A stretch of DNA of 64,000 nucleotides from Adiantum capillus-veneris (Eukaryota > Streptophyta > Polypodiopsida > Polypodiales > Pteridaceae), in assembly GCA_014529385.2 (NCBI GenBank), contig CM043964.1:103248587-103312586 (forward strand). Reading direction: 5' to 3'. Made by a program: the position numbers and the translations under genes. Positions 1-8,865 of the stretch are shown here, piece by piece. The notes under the pieces are model-generated. The model made no database searches and was not told where the DNA came from. It saw only the letters and a list, made by a program, of their open reading frames with translations. Position 1 is the stretch's first letter; each line of letters starts with the position of its first letter.

Positions 1-560
1 TTGGCTTAGTTTGAAGATCCACCACGTGTCTAAGCTAACTCTATTGAAACATAGAGAGAAGCAAAGGTCCACCAATTGTTCAAGCTAGGCTCCATTGAAA
101 CATGGACAGAAGCAAGCTCCACCATTTCTCCAAGATAGGCTCCATTGAAACATGGAGAGAATCAAAGGTCCACCATTTCTCCAAGCCAAGCTCCATTTGT
201 CCAACCTATAAGGTTATATCTTAAATGGTAATCTTTCTAATCACTTGGAATACCCATGATATGTTTTACATGGGGGTTTTGTTCCAAGATCACCACTTGT
301 CCAAGCTAACTCTATTGAAACATAGAGAGAAGCAAAGGTCCACCACTTGTCCAAGCTAGTCTCCATTGAAACAAGGAGAGAAGCAAGCTCTATCATTTCT
401 CCAAGATAGGCTAGCATGGATAAGTGCACCTTGAAACCAACCTTCCTATGAGGCAATAGAGCATATGCTACATATTTTATGTATGCCCCATGCCTCAAAT
501 TAAGAAGTTATAGATTAGAAGTGGACCTTGCTTGAATGTCACATGCAATAAATTAAGGAA
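1..560. repeat. Minisatellite array, CCACCACTTGTCCAAGCTAG core
   Basis: Short units of about 50 bp carry a CCACCACTTGTCCAAGCTAG-like core followed by TCCATTGAAACATGGAGAGA. A larger period is also visible: the block starting at 37 recurs at 308, about 271 bp later. The core is the reverse complement of the one filling 57.2-59.3 kb and 61.4-64 kb, where a similar larger period (about 264 bp) is seen. The small frames here are translated repeat, not genes. Confidence 0.8.
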
Positions 561-904
561 AAATAGCCAAGTGGATTGTATTCCTCAATGGATCCTTGCT
601 TTCACAAGTTGTGAACCTTGAGTCACTTTTACATTAACTTGGACAAGTGGTGGACCTAGAAACCAAGCTCTCCATGTTGAGATAAGTTGTAGGTAGGACA
701 ATAAAACATAGACAACGATAATGAATGCAATATACTCGTCTCCTAATAATCCAATTGATTGAAACCATGGTATTTTAGTTGTTTTCATTGTGTATTGTAT
801 GTGCATAAAGTGGAATGAGACCTTAAGAAAACTCAAATTTTTGACAAAATCTCTATATTTTGTACATGATATATTGAAATTTGTCCAACCTGGGAATTGG
901 GATT
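561..904. other. AT-rich spacer, nothing recognised
   Basis: This stretch shows no coding pattern, no tandem repeat and no recognisable element end. It lies between the left minisatellite and the decayed minus-strand relic. Confidence 0.4.
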
Positions 905-2160
905 TTCCCACTCTACCTAATATGGTCTTTTAAGCGTTAGGATTTCTGCATCCATCAAGGTAAGGAGGAATCTTTTCTGAATAGGGGTCATTGGTGTACA
1001 CATATCCAACTCAATACCCACATAGCTTGTGCAGATCCACAGGGAGTTGGGTGGGTGTAATAGTGGCTGACTCATGAGGAGCAAGGACTCCATTGAGAAA
1101 GGGGAGCCCTGTATCAACCATCTTGGCCCGCTTAAGGAGCCGGCACGGGCACTTCTCTACTCATTTAAGAAGATGTTGGGAGCTCATTCTCCTTCATTTA
1201 TGTTGTGTAAACACGGGCCCCATCCCCTTCACCTCCTCCTCTATCTTATTGAGCATCTCGTAAGCCCATTCGGGCCGGCTATCCCACCTTTGATTTTGAT
1301 ACTCATCCCACTGTTCGTTTGGAAGTAGGTAGGCCCAGGTATCCTTAAACCGATCAGCCAATAATGCCCCTATGCGAGCATTCAGTTCGAGGTCCAACTC
1401 AACTGCTCCTTTTATCTCTTTGCTCGCATGTTATTCTACTCGCTTCTCAAGGATCCTTAATAGGTCAATATCCTTTTCCTTTTCAAAAGGGGGGTTGCAA
1501 AGATAGCGAGCTTGAAAGAGGAGGGTCTCCTTTTGCATAGCCTAGTCACCCATCAGCTGCCCGTAAAGAGTGTTCCATCAGGTACCCTTAATACTAGGTG
1601 CTCCAACCTCAGTTACGTAGCCCTCTTCGGTGGGCCAAAGAGGACACAAGAACATGCCTAACCGAGCCAGGGGGGTTCTCTTATATACCTCACAGCCCTC
1701 TTCTTGGATGGTTATTCTCCCGTGGGAAAAATACTCCACACGGGCGCCTATTGAACACTAAACGCCCTTCATAGGTTTATCCTAGAGGGGAATCCCTCTC
1801 CCCCAATGATGAAGGCCACTTGAGGGAGTCCTTTCTTGTATAAAGGGACCGTCATCCCCAAGGTAGTTCCTAATTGCGCACACAACAAAGCGTCCGTCCA
1901 CATCTTTAAGGCAAATTCCATGAGGGAGTGAACCCACCTCCATCCCTATAGATCCTGTGGGATGTGGAGCTCTTACTGTGCAATCTCCCACTAAATCTTC
2001 GTTGAGAACGCTCCGTTCTTTATCTGCTAGGAGACACTGTTTTCCTTTCTAGAAAAACAAGCGGCACCCATAGTTCATAAGGTCGCAGATCAACTCAAAC
2101 TCTAAAAATGATAGGGGGATCAAGGATTGAGCTAGTGGCCCCCCCCTCTATTCTATCAAC
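905..2160 (-). pseudogene. Decayed minus-strand coding relic, unknown family
   Basis: Read on the minus strand from about 2160 down to 920, the three frames between them give a largely protein-like sequence broken by stops and shifts. Open pieces lie at 1782-1991 and 1194-1397, and a frame near 920-1040 contains VYTNDPYSEKIPPYLDGCRN. The composition is normal for a soluble plant protein: many W, Y, P and charged residues, no low complexity. I do not recognise a family. It ends about 60 bp before the 5' LTR of A1, so A1 may have inserted beside or into it. It could be a retroelement ORF or an old host gene fragment. Confidence 0.4.
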
Positions 2161-2221
2161 CATTAGTTACCTCCCTCCACCCGTTCGATGCCCGGTTAAT
2201 AAAATCCCATGTAGAAGGCGG

Positions 2222-3286
2222 TGATAGACCGCTTTTGGCGTGTACAAAGTAGCATTTATATGCATGGTCATATGTACAAAAATATGTAAATACATGAATT
2301 TGGGAGATTTGCAAAGTGTTTTCAAGTTCTAAAAAAGATGCAACGTGTACACATTGTGAATAGTCAGGTTCGCGTGCCAGCACAGCAGAGTTGGGCACAT
2401 GTACATGCGTGGATAGGGTATTGGGGCCTTGGATATGATTCTAGGTGGCTTATTTTGGCTCTAGAGAATGTGTTTGAGCTTTCTAGAATGTAAATAATGC
2501 GCTCAAGAAGTTTGGGACATGGAGTAACTGTCTATTTACTGTGCCTGATCTACGGTGATGCTTGCACCGCCCTAGAAGTGGTCAAAAATAGAATGTGGGG
2601 ATGTGGCAAAGTGCTTTGGGTATCTAGGATCAAGCGTACAAAATTTGGTGAATTTTGGAGTTCGTTTGGGGTTTTTCCTGCGAAAAATGGCCATTGGGGG
2701 TCAAATTGGGCCAAAAAAAGGTAAAAAAAGGTGTGAAATGGCTTCAAATTGCCACATCACTCACGGTGCCGTGATGGTCCAGGCTGAGGGAGAACTTTTT
2801 GAGGGCAATATCAACACTTTCACCCCTTTGTGTGTGGGAGAAAGCAGGGTTCCTACAGGAGGTCTAGTGCAGTCCCGTCGCATTCGCGTCCTGTTTTCGA
2901 GTGTGTGGACGAGTGAATGAGAGCTTTATATCTTCAATTTTGCACTTGAGAGAGTCTATGGAAGTTCTGAGGTTTCCATGGATGTGTGTGTGTAGGGAAT
3001 TGAGGGAAGAAGGTGCAACTTTTTTTGCAAGACTATGTGACCCTGTATCGGTGCCATTATGGTTGGCGCTACTCCAAAGAGTCCAACAGAGTGGAGTTCG
3101 GTGAAACTTTTGCAATGGTTTGAGAGAGGCCTTTTGTGGCTGGACTTTTTAAGTTTTTGATGGTTTTTTTTATATTTTGGTCACCATCGAGTGTGATTTC
3201 AAGTGTTGATCAACTCGACTCACCTTGTAGTGTCTGCGGGCCAGGCAAGGGCTTGTAGGTCGAGGCGTTTGGAGTTTGAATCGAGC
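2222..3286 (+). repeat. 5' LTR of A1, truncated at its 3' end
   Basis: It begins TGATAGACCGC and matches the LTRs at 19454, 25145 and 47650. It stops at position 3286, where the A2 LTR would run on for about 130 bp to its CTCCATCA end; here the sequence jumps straight into gag. The expected terminal CA, PBS and gag start are therefore missing. It also lacks about 30 bp just after the TATA-like region compared with the other copies. Confidence 0.8.
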
Positions 3287-4499
3287 AAGATGTTCATGCT
3301 AACTTTAAAGATGTTCATACTAACTTTAAAGAGTTTTTGCAACACTTCAAAGGACTCTGGGTTCAATTAAAGGCGGCATCTCAAGTACCTCCAGGGGATT
3401 TCTTTAAAGTGCGTTAGTTTATGGATTGTCTACATCCAAGTGTAAGGGAGAAGGTCTATCAAGATGAGCCTGCTACATTTGAAAGAGCTATGGAAATTGC
3501 CGAGCCCGAGAGCAAGAAGATCAAGAGAAGGTGGGAGCAAGGCATGACACATAGTGAGCCAGTTGTAGTGCAACCAATGGTCCTTGTGACAATGGATGAT
3601 AGAGTGGAGCGAGTGGTTTAAGGTCTAGATCCCGTTACGGCCCGGGTTTTTCATGATCTTGCCAGTTAGTTACAAGAATTAAGAATTAACATAATGAATA
3701 GGAACCAAAGAGAGGAGCGGCTAGCTTGGAGAGGTAGGGGATAAAGGCTACAAGGAAGATGCTACAATTTTGATGAAGAGGGTCACTACGCCCTTGATTG
3801 TCCCGAACCACCAAGAGAGAGATGAGGGATATACCCCCTATATGGACGTGATCGAGGAAGAATAGAAGGAAATCATCAAGAGCGGGCACTAGAAGCACCG
3901 CTTCCGCAACAACAACCACAACCGTTGCCTAGAAATGGAGAAGGTAGAGCTATTAGTGTGAAAGCATGTTAACTTGTCACTCTTTTTGTGCTAGTTAGCA
4001 GTTTCAAGTTAGTACATCTTCAAAAAGTTGGGCGTCCGATAAACAAAATTTGTCGGAGGTTGTACATTTGGATTCCTTGTTTCAAGTGCTTTCTATTGAT
4101 ATATCATATGTCATAGATCTTGGAGATGTAGCTCAAGTTATTATACTAGTTAGCATATGTCAAAATTGTGCTAGTTAGCATTGTCAGGGACATGAAAAAG
4201 CATGACAAGTTAACATGCTTTCACCCATTAAAATCATTACCCTTGAGCATCAAGATGTGGATATTTTGGCCAATAAGAGAGCTAGGCATGATAGGGAGAA
4301 AGAGATAGAAGAAGAGAGGGAAACAAGAGCAAGGAAAGGAAAGGCTAAGGTAGAAGACAAACCAAAAAGTAGGAAGAGGCGGCAAAGAAGAAAAATTGGT
4401 CCAAAGCACTACCTCCTTGGCCAAGGTGTTGAAGACTATGATATTGTCGACGACATACGAAATCAAAAGGAAAATATATCTTCTGATCAGTTTTGGTGG
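3287..4499 (+). pseudogene. gag relic of A1 (capsid part, zinc knuckle, linker)
   Basis: The frame at 3421-3621 matches the C-terminal capsid part of the A2 gag (CLHPSVREKV, then a basic stretch). Near 3760 a CCHC zinc knuckle is recognisable as C-x2-F-x4-H-x4-C: the second cysteine is changed to Phe, so metal binding should be lost. The linker at 4231-4499 is rich in Lys, Arg and Glu. The 5' part of gag is deleted together with the end of the LTR, and the join contains a short direct duplication of AAGATGTTCAT and surroundings. A MITE interrupts the linker at 3956-4226, and element C follows immediately at 4500. It cannot encode a functional gag. Confidence 0.75.
3956..4226. mobile_element. 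MITE, 271 bp, 24-bp terminal inverted repeats, ATTA duplication
   Basis: The left end reads GTGTGAAAGCATGTTAACTT and the right end is its reverse complement with one mismatch over about 24 bp; weaker pairing goes further in. It is flanked on both sides by ATTA (3952-3955 and 4227-4230). The equivalent place in A2 (near 27325) lacks the insert, which gives an empty site. There is no coding capacity. Inside, a CTAGTTAGCA-like motif occurs three times. The superfamily is uncertain: G-rich ends with a TTA or ATTA target would suit a PIF/Harbinger (Tourist-like) origin. Confidence 0.85.
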
Positions 4500-6195
4500 T
4501 GATAGCTGTTTTTTCGGCTCTTTGTAATTGCCACAGTGAGTTACCTCACCCTACCAAAATCACCCAAACACTGTGGCTATCCCTACCATTTCACTGTACA
4601 TAGGCGTGCGTGAGTCACGGGACTTTTCCCATATCTTCTTAAAAACCCTCAGCTAGCTAGTCACTGGGCTAGGTGAGCCAAAAAAAATAAAAAAAATAAA
4701 AGTATATTATGGCCTCTTTGTGTGTAAATATTTCATTGTATATATGGCCTAAATATAGGGATTTTTAATAATTATTTTGGTATTTTATTTAAATATTTCT
4801 ACTTAGGTGTGTGTTTTATTAAACCTATGTACACCTTCTTTCATCCTCTTACACCATAATTATATTTTTTTTTTGGCCAATATGTACATACTCTAACCTC
4901 ATATTTTTCCTTTATACAAATCACTCCCACATTTTCACCCTCACCCTCGTGAAAACAAAAAATTGATTTCTACTCATTGGTTACTTTTATTATATTATTT
5001 ACTTGCATACCTTTTCCTCTTTCACCCAAAATAATTCAAGGAGGGACCATATCATATGATTCCAATATCTTTCCATATCCATAACTCCTCCATATTTTTA
5101 TTATTATTTTTACTCATTATTCTAACACCATGAGCTCATTGAGCTAAAGTCCATGAATAGTCCATACACTAGTCCCACCATGTATATATTTCTTATTTCA
5201 CCAATAATCCTCCTCCATGCATGGGTCAAGGGAAACTTGAATGCTTTGTATTATAATATGACAAAGGAGGGGCTCACTCTTGGATGCATTGTACAAATTC
5301 AACAAAGGAGGGGACCACTAAAAGACTTTTGCAGGCATAAAAACCAGGCTTTTTGGTGAGAATTTTGGCACCTATCTCCACTCCGAATTTGGAGCGGTGG
5401 TCAAAAGAGAAAATGTAGCCCACACTCTGAATAATCACCCCAAATTTTTTCATGATTTTTGGAGCTACCAGCTGTGAGCTATGATTTTTTTAGTGGACCC
5501 CAGTTTTCCCATGCTATGCAGCCACACTCTCTCTTCCACTTTATCATTTTCCTCTTTCACACACACTTCTCCACTCATCATCCCCATCTCTCTCACCACT
5601 CCTCTCTGCACACTACTCACCTTCTCCTCAACCTTGAAGAATAAGAGAAACCATGGTGAACTCATACCTCCCACACACAATTCCATTCCAAAATTGACCA
5701 CCTAGTCTCATTTTTCCTCCTCCAAATTACCCATATCTATCAAAAAACCACAAAATTCAGCCTCTTCTCTTAAAAGATAGCATCACGGTGGTTGATTACT
5801 CAGCTTCAATTACCTTGTCTCTCAAGGAAGGTCAAGAGTGGAGAAAAAATGTACCGTCAAAGCTAGTGGACTGTCAACAAGCGTCAAAATTGGCCCTACT
5901 CAAGACACTTGGAGCATCAACCTTGTAAGAAATCCACCTTTTCTTACCTCTTAAGAGTTTTTCTTCCTTATTTGTATCCTACATGGATACTCCCATTGTA
6001 AATATTCAATTCCATTTGTAAATTAATACTAACTCTACTAACACTAACCCACTATGAAAAGTCCTATCACCTCCATTTCTCTCCTCTCTCTTTCCCCACC
6101 AACTTCTTGATAATTCCAAGCAAAAGAAATTAGATAAATTGTTGAAAATCTAACCCAACCATGGTTAGAGGAGTAACCCTAGCCTTCAAAATTGC

Positions 6196-6202
6196 TATGA
6201 AA
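6196..6202 (+). promoter_or_regulatory. Altered TATA box in the 5' LTR of C (TATGAAA)
   Basis: The surrounding sequence is identical to that of the 3' LTR at 14214, where the site is TATAAAA. Because the 5' LTR normally drives transcription, this A-to-G change may weaken the element's own promoter. That the TATA-like site is the promoter is inferred from its position and flanking GC-richer sequence. Confidence 0.45.
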
Positions 6203-6864
6203 GGAGGGTGTAGCTAGCATAAAAGGGGGGAGCCATAAGCAAGAGCACTATGCTATAGCTTGAGAAGCCAAGCTCAACCTCTCTAGAAGGAGCTCTTGAG
6301 TGGAAGCTCATTGTCTAATGCATGTGCATGTGTTGTAATAGGGGATTAGCAAGGGAAATCTATGCCATTGTAAGAGAGAGAGTGATCATTCAATTGAGAG
6401 TAGGAAATCTATCATTTCTCCTACTAGTGTAAGCCCAACATTCGCTGAATCAAGGAGGGTGGATTTGGACTAAGCTTGGATACTTTGTCTCCCTTCCAAC
6501 GTGAAGTAATGGACAACAATGATGTGTAAGTGTCTTGGTGTTTTTTTTTGTTATGTTCTTGATAGCTTGTCTCTGGTGTTGTCATCAATCTAGCCATAAA
6601 TCCCACATACTGTAAGAGGGCGACAGGGTGGAGAGGACTCCCCTGGCCTTAAGACAGTGATTGGGGTGGCTTTTCTTGTGATGTGTTGTGGTGAAATTTA
6701 CGCAAGCTATGTTGAACAAGTACTAATCTCACTTTGATTTGTCATGACAGATTTGTAAGAAGGTATTAATGCAACAAGCACCCCCTCCCCCTTTCTCTCT
6801 CTTTCTTAAATATATAGTTGTGTTTGCTTGATCATTGCCGATACGTTTCAAAGCAGCCCGAGCA

Positions 6865-6867
<3 letters not shown>

Positions 6868-6942
<75 letters not shown>
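6868..6942. repeat. (CT)n microsatellite in the 5' LTR of C
   Basis: An uninterrupted TC/CT run of about 75 bp lies in the transcribed part of the LTR. The matching tract in the 3' LTR (14886-14957) is slightly shorter. The long Arg-Glu and Ser-Leu frames over it are artefacts. Confidence 0.95.
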
Positions 6943-6946
<4 letters not shown>

Positions 6947-7207
6947 TTAGTGTGTGAGAGTATTCCATTGGTGTTAGGGTTAGTGTAAATTCCTTGCTTG
7001 TTTGTGGGTTGCTCTAACGATTCTCCTCTTTTGCGTCCTAGTTCGCTCTTAAACTAGGTGGTGCCCCTTGTGTAGTTGGGATTTGGCGGTGGGTTTGTTG
7101 TTTTGGTTTGTGTTGTGTTGTGCCCCAGCCCCATTGAGCAGCACGGGAGCCTTGAAGGGTGTCTAGAGGCCACTCTTCTTGTTGCCCGCCCCGGACCGCC
7201 TCAATTT

Positions 7208-7225
7208 TGGTGCCCCCACTGAGGA
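7208..7225 (+). promoter_or_regulatory. Primer binding site of element C
   Basis: TGGTGCCCCCACTGAGGA begins 5 bp after the LTR end and starts with TGG, the complement of a tRNA CCA end. It resembles the TGGCGCC-type primer sites of plant Tat elements. I cannot name the tRNA from memory with certainty. Confidence 0.65.
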
Positions 7226-7277
7226 CGGCTTGTGTATTTTGTGTAGAATCAACCTTTAGCATAGTCAAGTAGTTTGC

Positions 7278-7486
7278 ATGAATCACGAAGCTTTGTATGA
7301 TCCCTTCATTCCCATTGCAGGGCAAAAGGTACACATAATTGTTAGTACTAAGTTGCAATTTCAACGTGTCATTCGTAGAATTTTAGGTCCTCTTAGGTTG
7401 GCCGAGATAAACGCTTCAGTAAATCCTTTTATTTTGCCTCTCATTAGGTACGACCTTAGTTTGGACGTCTATATTTTTGTTTTGTT
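7278..7486 (+). CDS. Element C leader gene, exon 1 (module 1)
   Basis: The frame starts with a true ATG at 7278 and encodes about 70 residues ending in a hydrophobic stretch (LDVYIFVLL). It stops at TAA (7488-7490), but that TAA overlaps a good splice donor: the exon ends TT and GTAAGC follows at 7487. Joining to exon 2 at 7568 removes 81 bases and keeps the frame (phase 2). The last 50 or so residues are clearly paralogous to exon 2: both have K-hydrophobic-x-FQ, an R-x-AEI or AGEI segment, ASxNPxILPLI and xDVxxF. No family is recognised. The position between PBS and gag matches the extra ORF known in Ogre/Tat elements. The gene model is inferred; the open frame and paralogy are seen. Confidence 0.6.
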
Positions 7487-7567
7487 GTAAGCATTAGGAC
7501 ATGCATAGGCCATGGATAATGGCCTAGGAATAGAGGTTTTTCCCTTTCATTTTACTCCACACATTAG

Positions 7568-7726
7568 AATAAACATTGCAATTAGTAGAAAGATCCATTT
7601 TCAACAACGAATGGTGTTCATGTTTGGTGCCCAAAGAGCAGGAGAAATTCTTGCATCACCAAACCCTGTCATTCTACCTCTCATCAACTACCACACTTCT
7701 TTTGATGTACATGTGTTCATTTTATT
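7568..7726 (+). CDS. Element C leader gene, exon 2 (module 2, paralogue of exon 1)
   Basis: The acceptor is ATTAG at 7563-7567, preceded by a long pyrimidine tract (7541-7560). The exon gives about 53 residues that align end to end with exon 1, including ASPNPVILPLI and DVHVFILF. By alignment with exon 1 the donor should lie at 7727, but there the sequence is TT rather than GT, so the normal donor appears lost. A weaker in-phase GT exists at 7715. An alternative reading is a separate short frame from the ATG at 7512 to 7730, but this adds residues upstream of the acceptor that lack any counterpart in exon 1. Confidence 0.5.
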
Positions 7727-7839
7727 TTAAAATGAAGTGCAGCCCGGCAAAGTAGTGTGTATGTTTGTTTTTTCTTTGTCCAAGTTGTTACAAGAAACAA
7801 GAAAACGATCATTTGTTCTAACTGGGAATGTGTGTGCAG

Positions 7840-8307
7840 TGAAAGTTCAATCCTTAGAGATCTATCTCTATTACCAATTGAGTTGCAGGAGCAAGTAGTA
7901 AGGCGTCTCCCTCATAACAAGAGGGTGGTGAAGTTAAGACGGAAGGTCCTACGCGTTGATTCCATTTTCCTCTTGTTGTTGGGCACTAAGGAAGACCGCG
8001 CATTCATCCAACTAGTGTGTGCCCTAAGATTGGTAAATAGAGTGAAATTTGGCGTTTGGCGAGTGCATTTCACCATTGAGGAAGACTCTTCAGGAAACTT
8101 GTGGCCAGAGTTCATGCTTCATAGACTCACATTTGGTGAATTTTTCCCTCATTTGCATCTTATTAATAGTCTTCCTTTCGCTTTCAACAAAGGAGATAGG
8201 GAGCTATTCAGAGCTTGTCTTAATAAAGAGAGCATAGAGAAGATTGCAAATTTGTATAAATTCTCATCCTTCTCTACTTTCTATGACACTTTGTTCATAG
8301 AGACATT
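7840..8307 (+). CDS. Element C leader gene, exon 3 (module 3)
   Basis: The acceptor GTGTGTGCAG ends at 7839 and the exon enters the frame in phase 2. It encodes about 156 residues: a helix-like LPIELQEQVVRRLPHNKRVV, then a FIQLVCAL segment and a FFPHLHLINSLPFAF segment. The only methionine is near position 8113, two-thirds of the way in, so this is unlikely to be an independent start. The frame ends TTG-TAA, with the donor GTAAAT at 8308. Removing 8308-8365 joins it in frame to exon 4. The first 20 residues loosely resemble an F-box start (LPxEL..xxRLP), but the match is too weak to call. Confidence 0.6.
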
Positions 8308-8365
8308 GTAAATCTCTTTATGCTTTTGAATGATTTAACCATAATCCTAAGGAGTTTTTGTCCAG

Positions 8366-8816
8366 GAATTTTGTAGCACAAGTGGAGTCTTTAAATCTTG
8401 CAAACTTGATTGGACTTGATGAGGATGTTCTTTATGAAATTGTGAGAAGGTTGCCTCACTCCGACTGTGTGGAACTCGAAGGAAAGGAGCTCCTAGTCAA
8501 TTGCTACTTTCTCACGGCCTTCGACGAGCATGAAGATCTAGTTTTTATACAAACCGCTTGTGCATTGGGAATTGTAGAGCAAGTGCAATTTATCACTTGG
8601 GACGTGGTTGCTCTTTTGGATCCAGAAAAGGAAGTTCTAGAGATTTCTGTTTATCGCCTTAGCTTTGAAGAATTTCAACCCTTCTTAGAGCTCATCAATA
8701 GTCTACCCTTTTGTTTTGATCAAACAAATCGAGACCTTATTGAAGCTTGGATAGCTGAAGAAGAAAACCTAGAGTGGTATTTTCTCACTTCTTCATTTGC
8801 AGGCGAGTGGTTCTAG
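8366..8816 (+). CDS. Element C leader gene, exon 4 (module 4, paralogue of exon 3)
   Basis: The acceptor TTTTTGTCCAG ends at 8365. The exon encodes about 150 residues with no methionine at all, so it can only be expressed by splicing, readthrough or a non-ATG start. It aligns with exon 3 along nearly its whole length: EIVRRLPHSDCVEL against QVVRRLPHNKRVVKL, FIQTACALGIVEQVQF against FIQLVCALRLVNRVKF, and FQPFLELINSLPFCF against FFPHLHLINSLPFAF. It stops at TAG (8814-8816), 49 bases before the gag ATG and in another frame. Exons 1-4 total 1287 bases, exactly 429 codons including the stop. Confidence 0.6.
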
Positions 8817-8865
8817 ACCTCTATTGTATCCCTTATTGTAACTCGTGTTGTAATCTTTCATAATA

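Larger units (their letters stand above)
4500..7203 (+). repeat. 5' LTR of element C
   Basis: It runs from TGATAGCTG to CCGCCTCA, 2704 bp. Small open frames inside it recur in the 3' LTR and look like chance frames. It contains a (CT)n tract at 6868-6942. The TATA-like site at 6196 is TATGAAA, whereas the 3' LTR has TATAAAA. The long LTR is typical of large Tat/Ogre-type elements. Confidence 0.93.

Noticed and set aside
5153-5705. Small frames in the 5' LTR of C that recur at 13171-13723
   Set aside because: They recur only because the LTR is duplicated; there is no codon-like conservation pattern or known domain.
6960-7000. TTAGGGTTAG as a telomere-type sequence
   Set aside because: A single occurrence in the LTR of C, repeated in the other LTR; no tandem array.
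7727-7784. TTTGTCCAAG at 7784 as the acceptor of leader exon 3
   Set aside because: It would enter the exon-3 frame in the wrong phase; the acceptor at 7839 fits phase 2 and aligns with the start of exon 4.
7757-8816. Host F-box gene
   Set aside because: The LPxEL..RLP start is only loosely F-box-like, no LRR or Kelch repeats follow, and the region lies between the PBS and gag of element C.
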